Source: Haloferax litoreum (lineage in GTDB: Archaea; Halobacteriota; Halobacteria; Halobacteriales; Haloferacaceae). Taken from it: 64,000 nt of DNA. Every line of letters starts with the position of its first letter. Positions within the stretch are counted from its first letter, which is position 1. The position numbers and the translations under genes were made by a program. This document shows positions 34,472 through 42,136 of this stretch, in pieces. Where the stretch lies: the NCBI RefSeq assembly GCF_009674605.1, contig NZ_WKJO01000001.1:2542001-2606000 (forward strand), in the 5' to 3' direction. Under the pieces are notes generated by a model. That model was not told where the DNA came from. It worked only from the letters and a program-made list of their open reading frames with translations, and searched no databases.

Positions 34472-35422
34472 CTACAAGAGGTCTTCGAGGCGCCGCCGAT
34501 GGAACGACACCGCACGCGACCCAGTTTGCTCTGGATACCCCGGCCGTGTCACCTCGCCGGCCGAATCGACTGCCGACCTGAGAACTGCCGTGATTCGATA
34601 GATTGGTTCGACAGTTGGGTACGGTCGAACACTCTCGTACCCCGCACGAAACGCCCGTCGAAGCGACGTGCCGTCGGAGACGTACCAGTCGGTGACGAGG
34701 TGTTCGACTTTGGCGACGGCGAGTGCCGGTTCGGCAGCGAGGGGATTGCCCCAATCGAGGACGGCGGAAACCCCGTTCGACCCGACCAAGGCGTTCCCCG
34801 GTCTGAGGTCCCACGGGTAGAGACGAGACGGTGGATTCTCGGGCACAGAGGCAGATTCGGTTGCCTCCAAGAGTGCGTCGCGAATCGAGTCGAAGGCGGG
34901 AGGCAGTGCCTCGATTCCCCCGTGAACGTACGACGAGAACCACGTCTCCCAGTCGGTCGCTTCGACGGCACGGAACTCGACGCCACTCTCGCCTCCGGTG
35001 TCCGCAGTGACCGCGCCGTACCCGTCGAGTGTGAAGGAGTCGTGGATCTCCCCGAGGCCGCGGCCGAACGTTCGAGCGACGTTCTGCTGCGTTCTCTCGT
35101 CGAGGCGAACGAACTGTTCGTGGAGTTCGTCACCGGACGCCCGTTCGACGACTGCGTATCCGCGGTCGGCAATCGTCCCCGTCGTGAGAACTCGCGGGAC
35201 CGGAATCGAGGTCCGATTTCCGACTGCTCGGGCGACTGCGGTTTCGAGGTGAATCGCCTCCTCGTCGGTCGAGAGTTGGACGACGACTGCACCGCCGTCG
35301 ACAAAGTCCACTATCGTCGTCTCCTTGTGGTTCCCGCGTCGCACTGGCGTCATCGACGCGACGGTGCGGTCCGGGAACTCGTGTGCCAACACGGCCACGA
35401 CGTCGTCCATCGAATCAGTCAT
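34472..35422 (-). CDS. Aminoglycoside phosphotransferase-like protein with altered catalytic loop
   Basis: A 316-residue APH/choline-kinase-like fold. The N-lobe has MTPVRRGNHKETTIVDF; the catalytic loop reads LYPWDLRPGNAL where active kinases read HGDxHxGN, so Asp and Asn remain but the His is replaced; AVLDWGN supplies the metal-binding Asp. It may be active on an unknown small molecule or act as a binding protein. It starts at 35422 (MTDSMDD), 39 nt after the HAD gene's stop, as second or third gene of a minus-strand operon. Confidence 0.8.
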   Translation of the reverse strand: MTDSMDDVVAVLAHEFPDRTVASMTPVRRGNHKETTIVDFVDGGAVVVQLSTDEEAIHLETAVARAVGNRTSIPVPRVLTTGTIADRGYAVVERASGDELHEQFVRLDERTQQNVARTFGRGLGEIHDSFTLDGYGAVTADTGGESGVEFRAVEATDWETWFSSYVHGGIEALPPAFDSIRDALLEATESASVPENPPSRLYPWDLRPGNALVGSNGVSAVLDWGNPLAAEPALAVAKVEHLVTDWYVSDGTSLRRAFRAGYESVRPYPTVEPIYRITAVLRSAVDSAGEVTRPGYPEQTGSRAVSFHRRRLEDLL

Positions 35423-35461
35423 AGGTTCGAGTACCGGAAATGTTCGTCGGAGCGACACCAC

Positions 35462-36136
35462 TCAGTCGAGAATATCCGTGAATTCGTGCAGTGACGAGAG
35501 GACGTACTCCGGCGAGTACGTTCCCGTGTCGAAGTCACTGTCTGGGTCGTCCGGACACCACGCTGCGTCGAGTCCGGCATCCTGTGCGCCACCGACGTCG
35601 TATTCGAGCGAATTCCCGACGTGGAGACTCGCGTCCGCGCCCACGCCAAGTTCGCTCAACGCTCGGTCGAAGGGGTCGGGGTACGGTTTCCGACGCGGCA
35701 TGTCACCCGCGTAGACGACTACGTCGAACGCGTCACTGAGGTCTAACGCATCGAGCTTGACCGATTGTCGGCGTTCGGGACCGTTCGTCACGAGTCCGAC
35801 GTGCGCGTGCGTCCGAGCGACGTCGAGGGCGACACTGGCACCGGGGAGGAACGAGACGGCCGTGTGGTCGACCGTCTCGATGAACCCACGGGCCAGTGCC
35901 TCCTCGTCGACAGTGCGACCGTACTTCGTGGCGACTCGTTCGAATCCGGTCGTCAGATACGACTCGGGGTCGTCGGGGTCCGGCGGGCCGTCGAGCGCCG
36001 ACCAGAGGTCGGATGGGTCTCCGAAGCGGTCGTCATCGGCGGCGGCGAACGCGCCGGCGTAGATGTCCTCGCCGGACTGGTCGTTCTGGATGAGTGTCCC
36101 GTCGAGGTCGAACAGGACCGCGTCGAATGATGCCAC
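35462..36136 (-). CDS. HAD-superfamily hydrolase
   Basis: A 224-residue HAD phosphatase-type protein. Motif I DLDGT at 9-13, motif II TNGP near 114, a lysine in RKPYPD (motif III) and motif IV VGNSLEYDVGGA with acidic residue. A cap domain spans ~15-85. Likely a small-molecule phosphatase. It lies between a kinase-like gene and a zinc-finger gene in one direction. Confidence 0.88.
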   Translation of the reverse strand: MASFDAVLFDLDGTLIQNDQSGEDIYAGAFAAADDDRFGDPSDLWSALDGPPDPDDPESYLTTGFERVATKYGRTVDEEALARGFIETVDHTAVSFLPGASVALDVARTHAHVGLVTNGPERRQSVKLDALDLSDAFDVVVYAGDMPRRKPYPDPFDRALSELGVGADASLHVGNSLEYDVGGAQDAGLDAAWCPDDPDSDFDTGTYSPEYVLSSLHEFTDILD

Positions 36137-36143
36137 TCTCGGA

Positions 36144-36338
36144 CTAGGGGTGGTGAGGATAAAACGTTCGTCCCGCGTGACGGCGACAGTAGCAAACTCG
36201 CCACGCTCTGCTACGGTGGGACAACCCGTCTCCCTCGTCGTATTCCCAGACGTGGTCTTTCAGTTCTTCTTCGGTGTCGAAGTGGTCGCCGCACATCTCA
36301 CACGTGAACTCGGATGCGTCGCTGTCTCGGGCACTCAT
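36144..36338 (-). CDS. Small C2H2-like zinc-finger protein (64 aa)
   Basis: A 64-residue protein with FTCEMCGDHFDTEEELKDHV, a zinc-finger-like knuckle with CxxC and one clear His ligand. The second half is rich in Arg and His, and two more Cys (VCYC) could complete the site. It ends 7 nt before the HAD gene, so likely the first gene of that operon. Archaeal zinc mini-proteins often bind nucleic acid; function unknown. Confidence 0.6.
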   Translation of the reverse strand: MSARDSDASEFTCEMCGDHFDTEEELKDHVWEYDEGDGLSHRSRAWRVCYCRRHAGRTFYPHHP

Positions 36339-36401
36339 GTTCTAAAATTGACGTTCGAGTGGTGTAACGGTACGTCCGAAACTGCCTGCGGTCGCCGGGC
36401 G

Positions 36402-37556
36402 TTAGAAGCCCTTGCCAAGCAGTTCGCGGGCGATGATGGTCTTTTGAATCTCCGTGGTCCCCTCGTAAATTTGCGTAATCTTGGCGTCGCGGTAGAGACG
36501 TTCGACGTCGTGGTCGTTGACGAACCCAGCGCCGCCGTGAATCTGGACCGCTTCGTCGGTGACGTCGGTGGCGACGTTCGAGGCGAACTCCTTCGCCATC
36601 GACGCGAGTGCCGTCAACTGACCCTCGTCGTTGTCGACGCTCCACGCGGATTTATAGGTCAGTTGCCGGGCCGCCTCGGTGGCGGTGTGCATCTCGGCGA
36701 GTTTGTGCTGGATGGCCTGGAAGTCGCTGATGGAGCGACCGAACTGCTCGCGTTCTTTGGCGTATTCGAGCGCCTGTTCGCAGGCACCCTTGGCGATACC
36801 GACGCCCTGCGCGGCGACGGCGGTTCGCGTCTCGTCGAAGAACTGCATGAGTTGGAGGAAGCCCATCCCACGCGTCCCGACGAGGTTCTCTTCGGGGACG
36901 CGAACGTCGTCGAGGATGAGTTCGGCGGTGTCGCTGGCACGGATGCCCATCTTCCCCGTAATCTTGTCCGCGGAGAATCCATCGCGGTCGGACTCGACGA
37001 TAATCTGGGAGAACCCGGAGTACCGGTCGTCCACGTCGGGGTCCGTCTCACACATCACGACGAAGTAATCGCCGACGCTGCCGTTGGTAATCCACATCTT
37101 GTTACCGTTGAGGACCCACTCGTCGCCGTCTTTCTCGGCGCGCGTCTTCACGGAGGTCACGTCGGACCCGGCCTGCGGTTCGCTGATAGCCGCGCCCATG
37201 ACGGACTCTCCCTCCACGATTGGCGGCAGGAAGCGCTCTTTCTGCTCTTCGGTCCCGAAGTTGATGATGGCTTCAGCGCCAAAGCCAGCGCTCGTGATAC
37301 AGAGGCCGATGCCGGGGTCGACTGCGAACAGTTCCTCGGTGACGATAGCGTTCTCCAGCGAGGAGTACCCGACGCCGCCGTACTCGACAGGGAAGTGCGC
37401 TCCAGTCAGGCCCATCTCGGCCGCCTTCTTCACGATGTCGTAGGGATACTTCTCTTCGACGTCGTACTCGCTGGCGACCGGTGCAATCTCGTTCTCGGCG
37501 AACCGACGAACCTCGTCTCGAATGGCTCGTTGCTCGTCTGTGAGTTTGAAGTCCAT
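36402..37556 (-). CDS. acd: Acyl-CoA dehydrogenase
   Basis: A 384-residue flavoprotein oxidising acyl-CoA to enoyl-CoA in beta-oxidation. FAD-binding ITSAGFGAE, GAAISEPQAGSDV and KMWITNGSVGDY are typical; the catalytic Glu lies in the C-terminal QIYEGTTEIQK. Length and order match short/branched-chain types. The start is MDFKLTDEQ (ATG 37556); a TATA-like attatt ~25-30 nt upstream implies a leaderless mRNA. No ETF genes are adjacent. Confidence 0.94.
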   Translation of the reverse strand: MDFKLTDEQRAIRDEVRRFAENEIAPVASEYDVEEKYPYDIVKKAAEMGLTGAHFPVEYGGVGYSSLENAIVTEELFAVDPGIGLCITSAGFGAEAIINFGTEEQKERFLPPIVEGESVMGAAISEPQAGSDVTSVKTRAEKDGDEWVLNGNKMWITNGSVGDYFVVMCETDPDVDDRYSGFSQIIVESDRDGFSADKITGKMGIRASDTAELILDDVRVPEENLVGTRGMGFLQLMQFFDETRTAVAAQGVGIAKGACEQALEYAKEREQFGRSISDFQAIQHKLAEMHTATEAARQLTYKSAWSVDNDEGQLTALASMAKEFASNVATDVTDEAVQIHGGAGFVNDHDVERLYRDAKITQIYEGTTEIQKTIIARELLGKGF

Positions 37557-37690
37557 GATTGATAGACACAAACGCGGCCAATAATGTTTGTCACACTCGG
37601 AACAACGTGCAACGAGTGGAAACGGGAAAACACAGGTGGACGGTTCGAGAGACGACCGACGAACGGAGTAGTGAAGAGTAACCGATGGGA

Positions 37691-37715
37691 GTGGAGTGGT
37701 GTGGTGTGGTGTGGT
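37691..37715. repeat. Tandem 5-bp repeat
   Basis: gtgga followed by four gtggt units, in the spacer between acd and the next gene. A simple-sequence repeat, possibly length-variable. Confidence 0.6.
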
Positions 37716-37741
37716 GATAGCGAGGATTACGGCTCTTCGTC

Positions 37742-38941
37742 TTAGTCCGTGTCCTCGTCCGTGGTGGACGCCGATACGAGTTCGATGACGTTCTCACGAC
37801 CCAATCGGAGTTTCTCGATGGTGCCGTCGTCTTCCATCCGTGAGAGGACCCGCGACACCTTCGACTTCGACCAGTCGAGTTCGGTGACCACGTCTTTTTG
37901 CCGAATCCGGCCGTCAGACGCACGCAGTAGGTTCTGGACGCGGTCTTCGTCGGTCAGAATTGGGTCTACGGACACGTCGTCGTCGACACCGTCTTCAGCC
38001 GAGACGCCGCCGGCGTCTTCGACCTCGTCGCGAGCAACTTCGCCGTCGTGCTCTGGACTGCCGTCGTCCGGGTGGCCGGCGCCGGCCTCGTGGCTTTTGT
38101 CCTTCCCCACGTCTCGTGGACCTCGAGCAGTCTGCTCGTCGGCGCGCAGAGCGCGTTCGTGTTCGCCCTCGGTCTCGTCGCCAGCGACTCGTCGCCAGTA
38201 TCCCACGGCGACGAAGACGACGAAGAACACGGCACCGACCGTGCCGCCGATGGTCTGCCAGTTCGTCCCGTTCGGTTCTGCGGCGGTCGTTTCTACACTG
38301 GTCGTCTCGACGGGTCGGGGTTCGAAGACGACGAGCGGTTCTCCGTCGGCGAACGTCTCTGGTCCGTTCCACGTGAGGACACCGTCCTCTCGACTCGTTG
38401 CGCTCGGAGTGGCCGACGCGACTCGGTACTCTGCGGGAGCGACGACTTCCAGCGTGTCGTTTTCCGCGATGAACAATCCGCTCTCGAAGACGTCGCCGAC
38501 GACGAGTCGGCCGTCGTCTTCGTCGGTGAAGTTGCGCCAGCGGAACTGATAGCTGACCACTCCCCACTGTCTCGGGACCGTCTGGATGCTCGTCGACGCC
38601 GAGAAGTCCGTCGCGTTCATCTCGCGTCCGGTCGCTCGACTCGCCGCATCGACAGTCCCGTTGATTCGCGTGGCGAACGGGCCGAGAAACGCGCTCGTGT
38701 CGTTTTCAAAACGTCGCTGAAACGCCCGATACTCGGCTTTCTGTTCGCTCGTCCGCAATCGCGTCCGAATCTGCAGTTCCCACGTCGCAGAGGCGTTTTC
38801 GTGGACTTCGATTCGAAGAACCGTATTGTCCACGTCGGGTTGTGTCTGCGCTTGCGCGACGCCAGTGGTCGAGAGTGGTCCGGCGACCAGACTGAAGAGG
38901 ACGACGAAGGCGACAGCGATGCGCGCGAGGGACCGACCCAT
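37742..38941 (-). CDS. Membrane-anchored winged-helix regulator
   Basis: A 399-residue one-span protein: signal-like N-terminus (residues 1-31), an outside beta-rich domain (~35-215, with TGREMNATDF), a transmembrane helix (~228-246), an acidic cytoplasmic linker, and a C-terminal winged helix (~330-385) with the recognition segment KSKVSRVLSRMEDDGTIEK. The ectodomain resembles the protein at 40555. This layout fits a one-component membrane receptor that binds DNA directly. A strong TATA box (ttatataaac reversed) gives leaderless expression; it is divergent from the 39178 gene. Confidence 0.82.
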   Translation of the reverse strand: MGRSLARIAVAFVVLFSLVAGPLSTTGVAQAQTQPDVDNTVLRIEVHENASATWELQIRTRLRTSEQKAEYRAFQRRFENDTSAFLGPFATRINGTVDAASRATGREMNATDFSASTSIQTVPRQWGVVSYQFRWRNFTDEDDGRLVVGDVFESGLFIAENDTLEVVAPAEYRVASATPSATSREDGVLTWNGPETFADGEPLVVFEPRPVETTSVETTAAEPNGTNWQTIGGTVGAVFFVVFVAVGYWRRVAGDETEGEHERALRADEQTARGPRDVGKDKSHEAGAGHPDDGSPEHDGEVARDEVEDAGGVSAEDGVDDDVSVDPILTDEDRVQNLLRASDGRIRQKDVVTELDWSKSKVSRVLSRMEDDGTIEKLRLGRENVIELVSASTTDEDTD

Positions 38942-38968
38942 GTTGGTATTTCGAGGTTCCGCGGTGGA

Positions 38969-38978
38969 TTATATAAAC
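38969..38978 (-). promoter_or_regulatory. TATA box of the membrane regulator gene
   Basis: gtttatataa on the minus strand, 28-37 nt before the ATG at 38941. One of the clearest TATA boxes in the window. Confidence 0.6.
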
Positions 38979-39080
38979 AGCAGGGACCGTTTCTCGGAGT
39001 TGAGAGTGTGACAGAGACGACCGTTCAAAACTCGTGACTGACACGCTCGGACGATTTCCCACTGAAATTCGGCAGCTTCA

Positions 39081-39110
39081 ACGGTTCGAAACGGTCTGCA
39101 ACGGTTCGGA
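39081..39110. promoter_or_regulatory. Three 10-bp-phased repeats in a divergent promoter
   Basis: acggttcgaa, acggtctgca and acggttcgga lie head to tail with exact 10-bp spacing in the 236-nt spacer between divergent genes, ~35 nt upstream of the TATA box of the 39178 gene (tttat, 39144-39148). One-turn spacing places them on one DNA face, as for a polymerising regulator. Confidence 0.5.
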
Positions 39111-39177
39111 ACACGCCGGAAAACACCACCACGGTTCTCCCGGTTTATGCTACTGTCGTCGTGATTGCCGACCAACG

Positions 39178-40509
39178 ATGAAGAGACAACTCCTCTCGGT
39201 ACTGCTCGTCGGTGCCCTACTCGTCGGTGTGGTGACGCCGACTGCCGCCGCCGCGGGCGTGGCCCCTGATACGGATACCGAACCCGCCGCACTTGGGTCC
39301 GCTTCAGACGGGTGGTTCGCGACGAACAACACGACGACCACTGCGACGAACGATACCACGACCACAGCCTCGAACACGACGACGAACGACACGGCGTCCG
39401 ATTCGAACGCGACCAGCGGAACGGTCGAGGTCACTGTCGGCCAGCAACTCACGACCATCGTCGCACAGACTGACAGCGAAGTCCGGACGGAAGTCGAAGA
39501 GAGCGCGTTCGAGGTGCGCTTCGAACGTGGTGAGGACGACGACCGAGCCGAAGCGCTCGAAGAACGGGCAGAAGCGCTCGAAGAACGCGGCGAGGAGATT
39601 CGCGAATCGTACGAAGAAGCCAGTGAGGCGTACGAAGCCGGCGAACTAACTCGTTCAGAGTACGCCCAACGCATCGCGACGCTCAACGCGCGCAGTGAAG
39701 ACCTCTCGACGAGCATCGCACGCCTCGATTCTCGCTCGAAGAACGTCTCCAACGAGAGCCTCGCGGCCGCCGGATTCAACGAATCTGCCCTCGCCAGCAT
39801 CAACGACTCCCTCGAATCCGTCTCTGGTGTCGGTGCGAGGGCCCTGCTGAAGCAGTTCACCGGCGTCAGCGAAGGTGAAGTCGAACTCGAAACCGAGGGT
39901 GGCCTCTCCATCAAGGTGGAGAGCGAAGACGGCGAAGAATCACGTGAAGTCGAGCGTGAACGCGACGACGACGCGAACTTCTCTGTCAGCCAATCGGACG
40001 CCCTCGATACCGCCCGAGACGAACTCGGAACGCCGTCTGTCGGGTCGTGGTCGCTCGTCGAGAGCGACAAACACGACGACTCCGGATACTACGAGTTCGA
40101 GTTCGAACTGACCGGGACGAACTCCACCGGTGATGCCGAAGTCCGCGTGGACGGGTCATCTGGTACCGTCTACCGCCTCGAATCCGAGATTGAATCGCCT
40201 GACGAGGACGAGGAAGACGACGACGTTGAAGACGAAGCAGAAGAAGAGGACGAGGAAGACGACGACGAAGCAGAAGAAGACGGAGACGACGTCGAGGATG
40301 ACGAAGACGAGGAAGAGAAAGAGAATGAAGATGCAGAAGAAGACGAGAAAGACGACGACGAAGCAGAAGAAGACGGAGACGATGTCGAGGATGACGAAGA
40401 CGAGGAAGACGACGAAGACGACGAAGAAGATGGTGAAACGGAGACCGAAGAAGAAGAAGACGACGAGGACGACGACGAGTCCGAGACGGAAACTCCGGAG
40501 AGTGAATGA
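39178..40509 (+). CDS. Secreted protein with acidic repeat tail
   Basis: A 443-residue secreted protein: signal peptide (MKRQLLSVLLVGALLVGVVTP.., cleavage near residue 26), a Thr/Asn-rich low-complexity stretch, a helical coiled domain with duplicated EALEERAEALEERGEE, a PepSY-like beta domain (DSGYYEFEFELTGT...) and a ~100-residue Asp/Glu tail with an internal 31-residue duplication. No membrane anchor. Probably a secreted or surface-bound acidic protein. A TATA box 30 nt upstream gives leaderless expression. Confidence 0.72.
   Translation: MKRQLLSVLLVGALLVGVVTPTAAAAGVAPDTDTEPAALGSASDGWFATNNTTTTATNDTTTTASNTTTNDTASDSNATSGTVEVTVGQQLTTIVAQTDSEVRTEVEESAFEVRFERGEDDDRAEALEERAEALEERGEEIRESYEEASEAYEAGELTRSEYAQRIATLNARSEDLSTSIARLDSRSKNVSNESLAAAGFNESALASINDSLESVSGVGARALLKQFTGVSEGEVELETEGGLSIKVESEDGEESREVERERDDDANFSVSQSDALDTARDELGTPSVGSWSLVESDKHDDSGYYEFEFELTGTNSTGDAEVRVDGSSGTVYRLESEIESPDEDEEDDDVEDEAEEEDEEDDDEAEEDGDDVEDDEDEEEKENEDAEEDEKDDDEAEEDGDDVEDDEDEEDDEDDEEDGETETEEEEDDEDDDESETETPESE
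40261..40408 (+). repeat. 93-bp-period duplication coding the acidic tail
   Basis: A 55-bp block (40261-40315) recurs at 40354-40408 with one mismatch (gac/gat). It duplicates the DEAEEDGDDVEDDEDEE segment. Confidence 0.8.
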
Positions 40510-40554
40510 CGGGCGAATCGACGGAATACGTGACCACTGTGGAGGCGACTCGTG

Positions 40555-41337
40555 ATGGCCGATAATGGTCGCGTCCGAGCAATCGGCAGATTGCTCGCCG
40601 CACTGGTCGTGTTGAGCACCCTGTCCGGGTCGGGGGTTGCGGCACCCACTACGGTCGGAAGCACCCACGCATCCACAGTCGATTCGACCGCCTCGCAATC
40701 GTCGATGCAGACGCTCAACGACACGTCGGCGTTCGTGGTGACACTCGCACCCGACGGGTCGGCCCGCGTCACGCTTCGCCTGCTGTACGACCTCACCGAG
40801 GACGCGGAACGAACCGGATTCGAGCGCCTCAAATCGAACGCCTCGACGTTCGCGGATTCGTACGCGACTCGTCTCGAACCGCTCGCAACGCGGGCGTCGA
40901 ACGAGACTGGCCGGGAGATGACCATCCGCGACCCTGTCGCGCAGTTCGACAAACTGAACGAGGGGACCACTGGACTGGTCGAACTGTCCGTGACGTGGAC
41001 GAACGTCGCGTCCAGCACTGACGAAACCCTCGTTCTCGCCGAACCGTTCGACGAGGGGTTCGACCCTGACCGGGCGTTCGTCGTCCGCGCGCCCGACGGG
41101 TACCAAGTCGCGTCTGTCGCACCGAATCCGGACGTGAAGTCATCGTCTGTCGTCGCGTGGAACACGAGTGGTCCCCTCGATGGACTTTCCGTGTCGTTCG
41201 AATCCACCGACTCGACCGACGACCAGTCGAGCGACGTATCCACGTCATCGACCGACATGCCCGTCGGCCCTGAACCGGTGATTGCACTTCTCACCGTGGC
41301 CGTCGTGCTCGGTATTCTGGGCCGTCGGCGCGACTGA
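40555..41337 (+). CDS. Secreted, C-terminally anchored sensor-like protein
   Basis: A 260-residue protein with a signal peptide (~1-32), a beta-rich ectodomain with ASNETGREMTIRD matching the ectodomain of the 37742 gene, a Thr/Ser/Asp linker and a C-terminal helix ending GRRRD. This resembles an archaeosortase-type tail but lacks a clear PGF motif. It has no DNA-binding part, so it may modulate the membrane regulator. SD ggagg precedes the start (GTG at 40552 or ATG at 40555). Confidence 0.75.
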   Translation: MADNGRVRAIGRLLAALVVLSTLSGSGVAAPTTVGSTHASTVDSTASQSSMQTLNDTSAFVVTLAPDGSARVTLRLLYDLTEDAERTGFERLKSNASTFADSYATRLEPLATRASNETGREMTIRDPVAQFDKLNEGTTGLVELSVTWTNVASSTDETLVLAEPFDEGFDPDRAFVVRAPDGYQVASVAPNPDVKSSSVVAWNTSGPLDGLSVSFESTDSTDDQSSDVSTSSTDMPVGPEPVIALLTVAVVLGILGRRRD

Positions 41338-41392
41338 GACCCGCTTTTTCCCTCCCCGAACTCGTCTTATGGTTCGCTGACGTATTGGGTCC

Positions 41393-42052
41393 ATGAAGCG
41401 CCGTACAAAATTCGTCCTCGCCGGCCTCGGCCTCGCACTCGGGGCTACAGCGCTCTCACGGGCCACTCGTTCGACGGACACCGAGACGGTTCCGTACACC
41501 GTGGTGGAGTCTGTCGACGACGTGGAGATTCGTCACTATCCGACGACGGTGACCGTCGAGACGACGGCACGGAACACCGGCGTCGCGTTTCAGCGACTCT
41601 TCCGCTACATCTCCGGGGCGAATCAACGCCGGGAGGAAGTCTCGATGACGGCACCGGTGGCGACTGAACTGGTTGGCCCAGAATCCGGAACGAAGATTCC
41701 GATGACGGCCCCCGTCGCCACTGACAGAACCGACTCGGGCGTGCAGATGGCGTTTTTCCTCCCGTCGTCGTACGAGTACGATTCCGCGCCGCGTCCGACT
41801 GACCCCGACGTGGAACTCGTCGAACACCCCGCGCGAACGCTCGCAGTCCGGCAATTCTCGTGGTACGCGACTGGTCGGCGAACCCGACGAGAGGTGGACT
41901 CGCTCCTGGACACACTCGCTGAAACCGGCATTGCTGTCGTCGGGAAACCGTTCCTCATGCAGTACGACCCACCGTCGACGCTGCCGTTCTTCCGAACCAA
42001 CGAAGTCGCCGTCGAGGTTCAGCGCCGGGAGCGAGGACAGGAGACAGCGTAG
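41393..42052 (+). CDS. SOUL-family heme-binding protein
   Basis: A 219-residue SOUL/HBP protein. An N-terminal hydrophobic segment (7-22) may anchor or export it; the core has VEIRHYP, MTAPV twice and the paired GTKIPMTAPVAT and MAFFLPSSYE strands characteristic of the family. SOUL proteins bind heme or related tetrapyrroles. A TATA-like cttatg lies ~20-25 nt before the ATG. Role in haloarchaea unknown. Confidence 0.88.
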   Translation: MKRRTKFVLAGLGLALGATALSRATRSTDTETVPYTVVESVDDVEIRHYPTTVTVETTARNTGVAFQRLFRYISGANQRREEVSMTAPVATELVGPESGTKIPMTAPVATDRTDSGVQMAFFLPSSYEYDSAPRPTDPDVELVEHPARTLAVRQFSWYATGRRTRREVDSLLDTLAETGIAVVGKPFLMQYDPPSTLPFFRTNEVAVEVQRRERGQETA

Positions 42053-42086
42053 CACGGGGTGACCAGCACGAACCCCGAGCGGTCGA

Positions 42087-42110
42087 GTGACACCAGTGTC
42101 ACAGGTTTAT
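42087..42110 (+). promoter_or_regulatory. Palindromic operator and TATA box of the MFS-like gene
   Basis: gtgacac-ca-gtgtcac is a perfect 16-bp palindrome at 42087-42102; the TATA box tttat follows at 42106-42110. The core tgacaccagtgtca recurs at 51167-51180, again beside a TATA box. Confidence 0.65.
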
Positions 42111-42136
42111 CAGTCGAGCGACCGAACCTCGGACTG

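Noticed and set aside
35765-37562. Forward frames across the HAD and acyl-CoA dehydrogenase genes
   Set aside because: Antisense shadows; the reverse strand carries DLDGT and acyl-CoA dehydrogenase motifs.
40261-40408. Possible CRISPR-like repeats
   Set aside because: Repeats are in frame inside a coding acidic tail, only two copies, no unique spacers.
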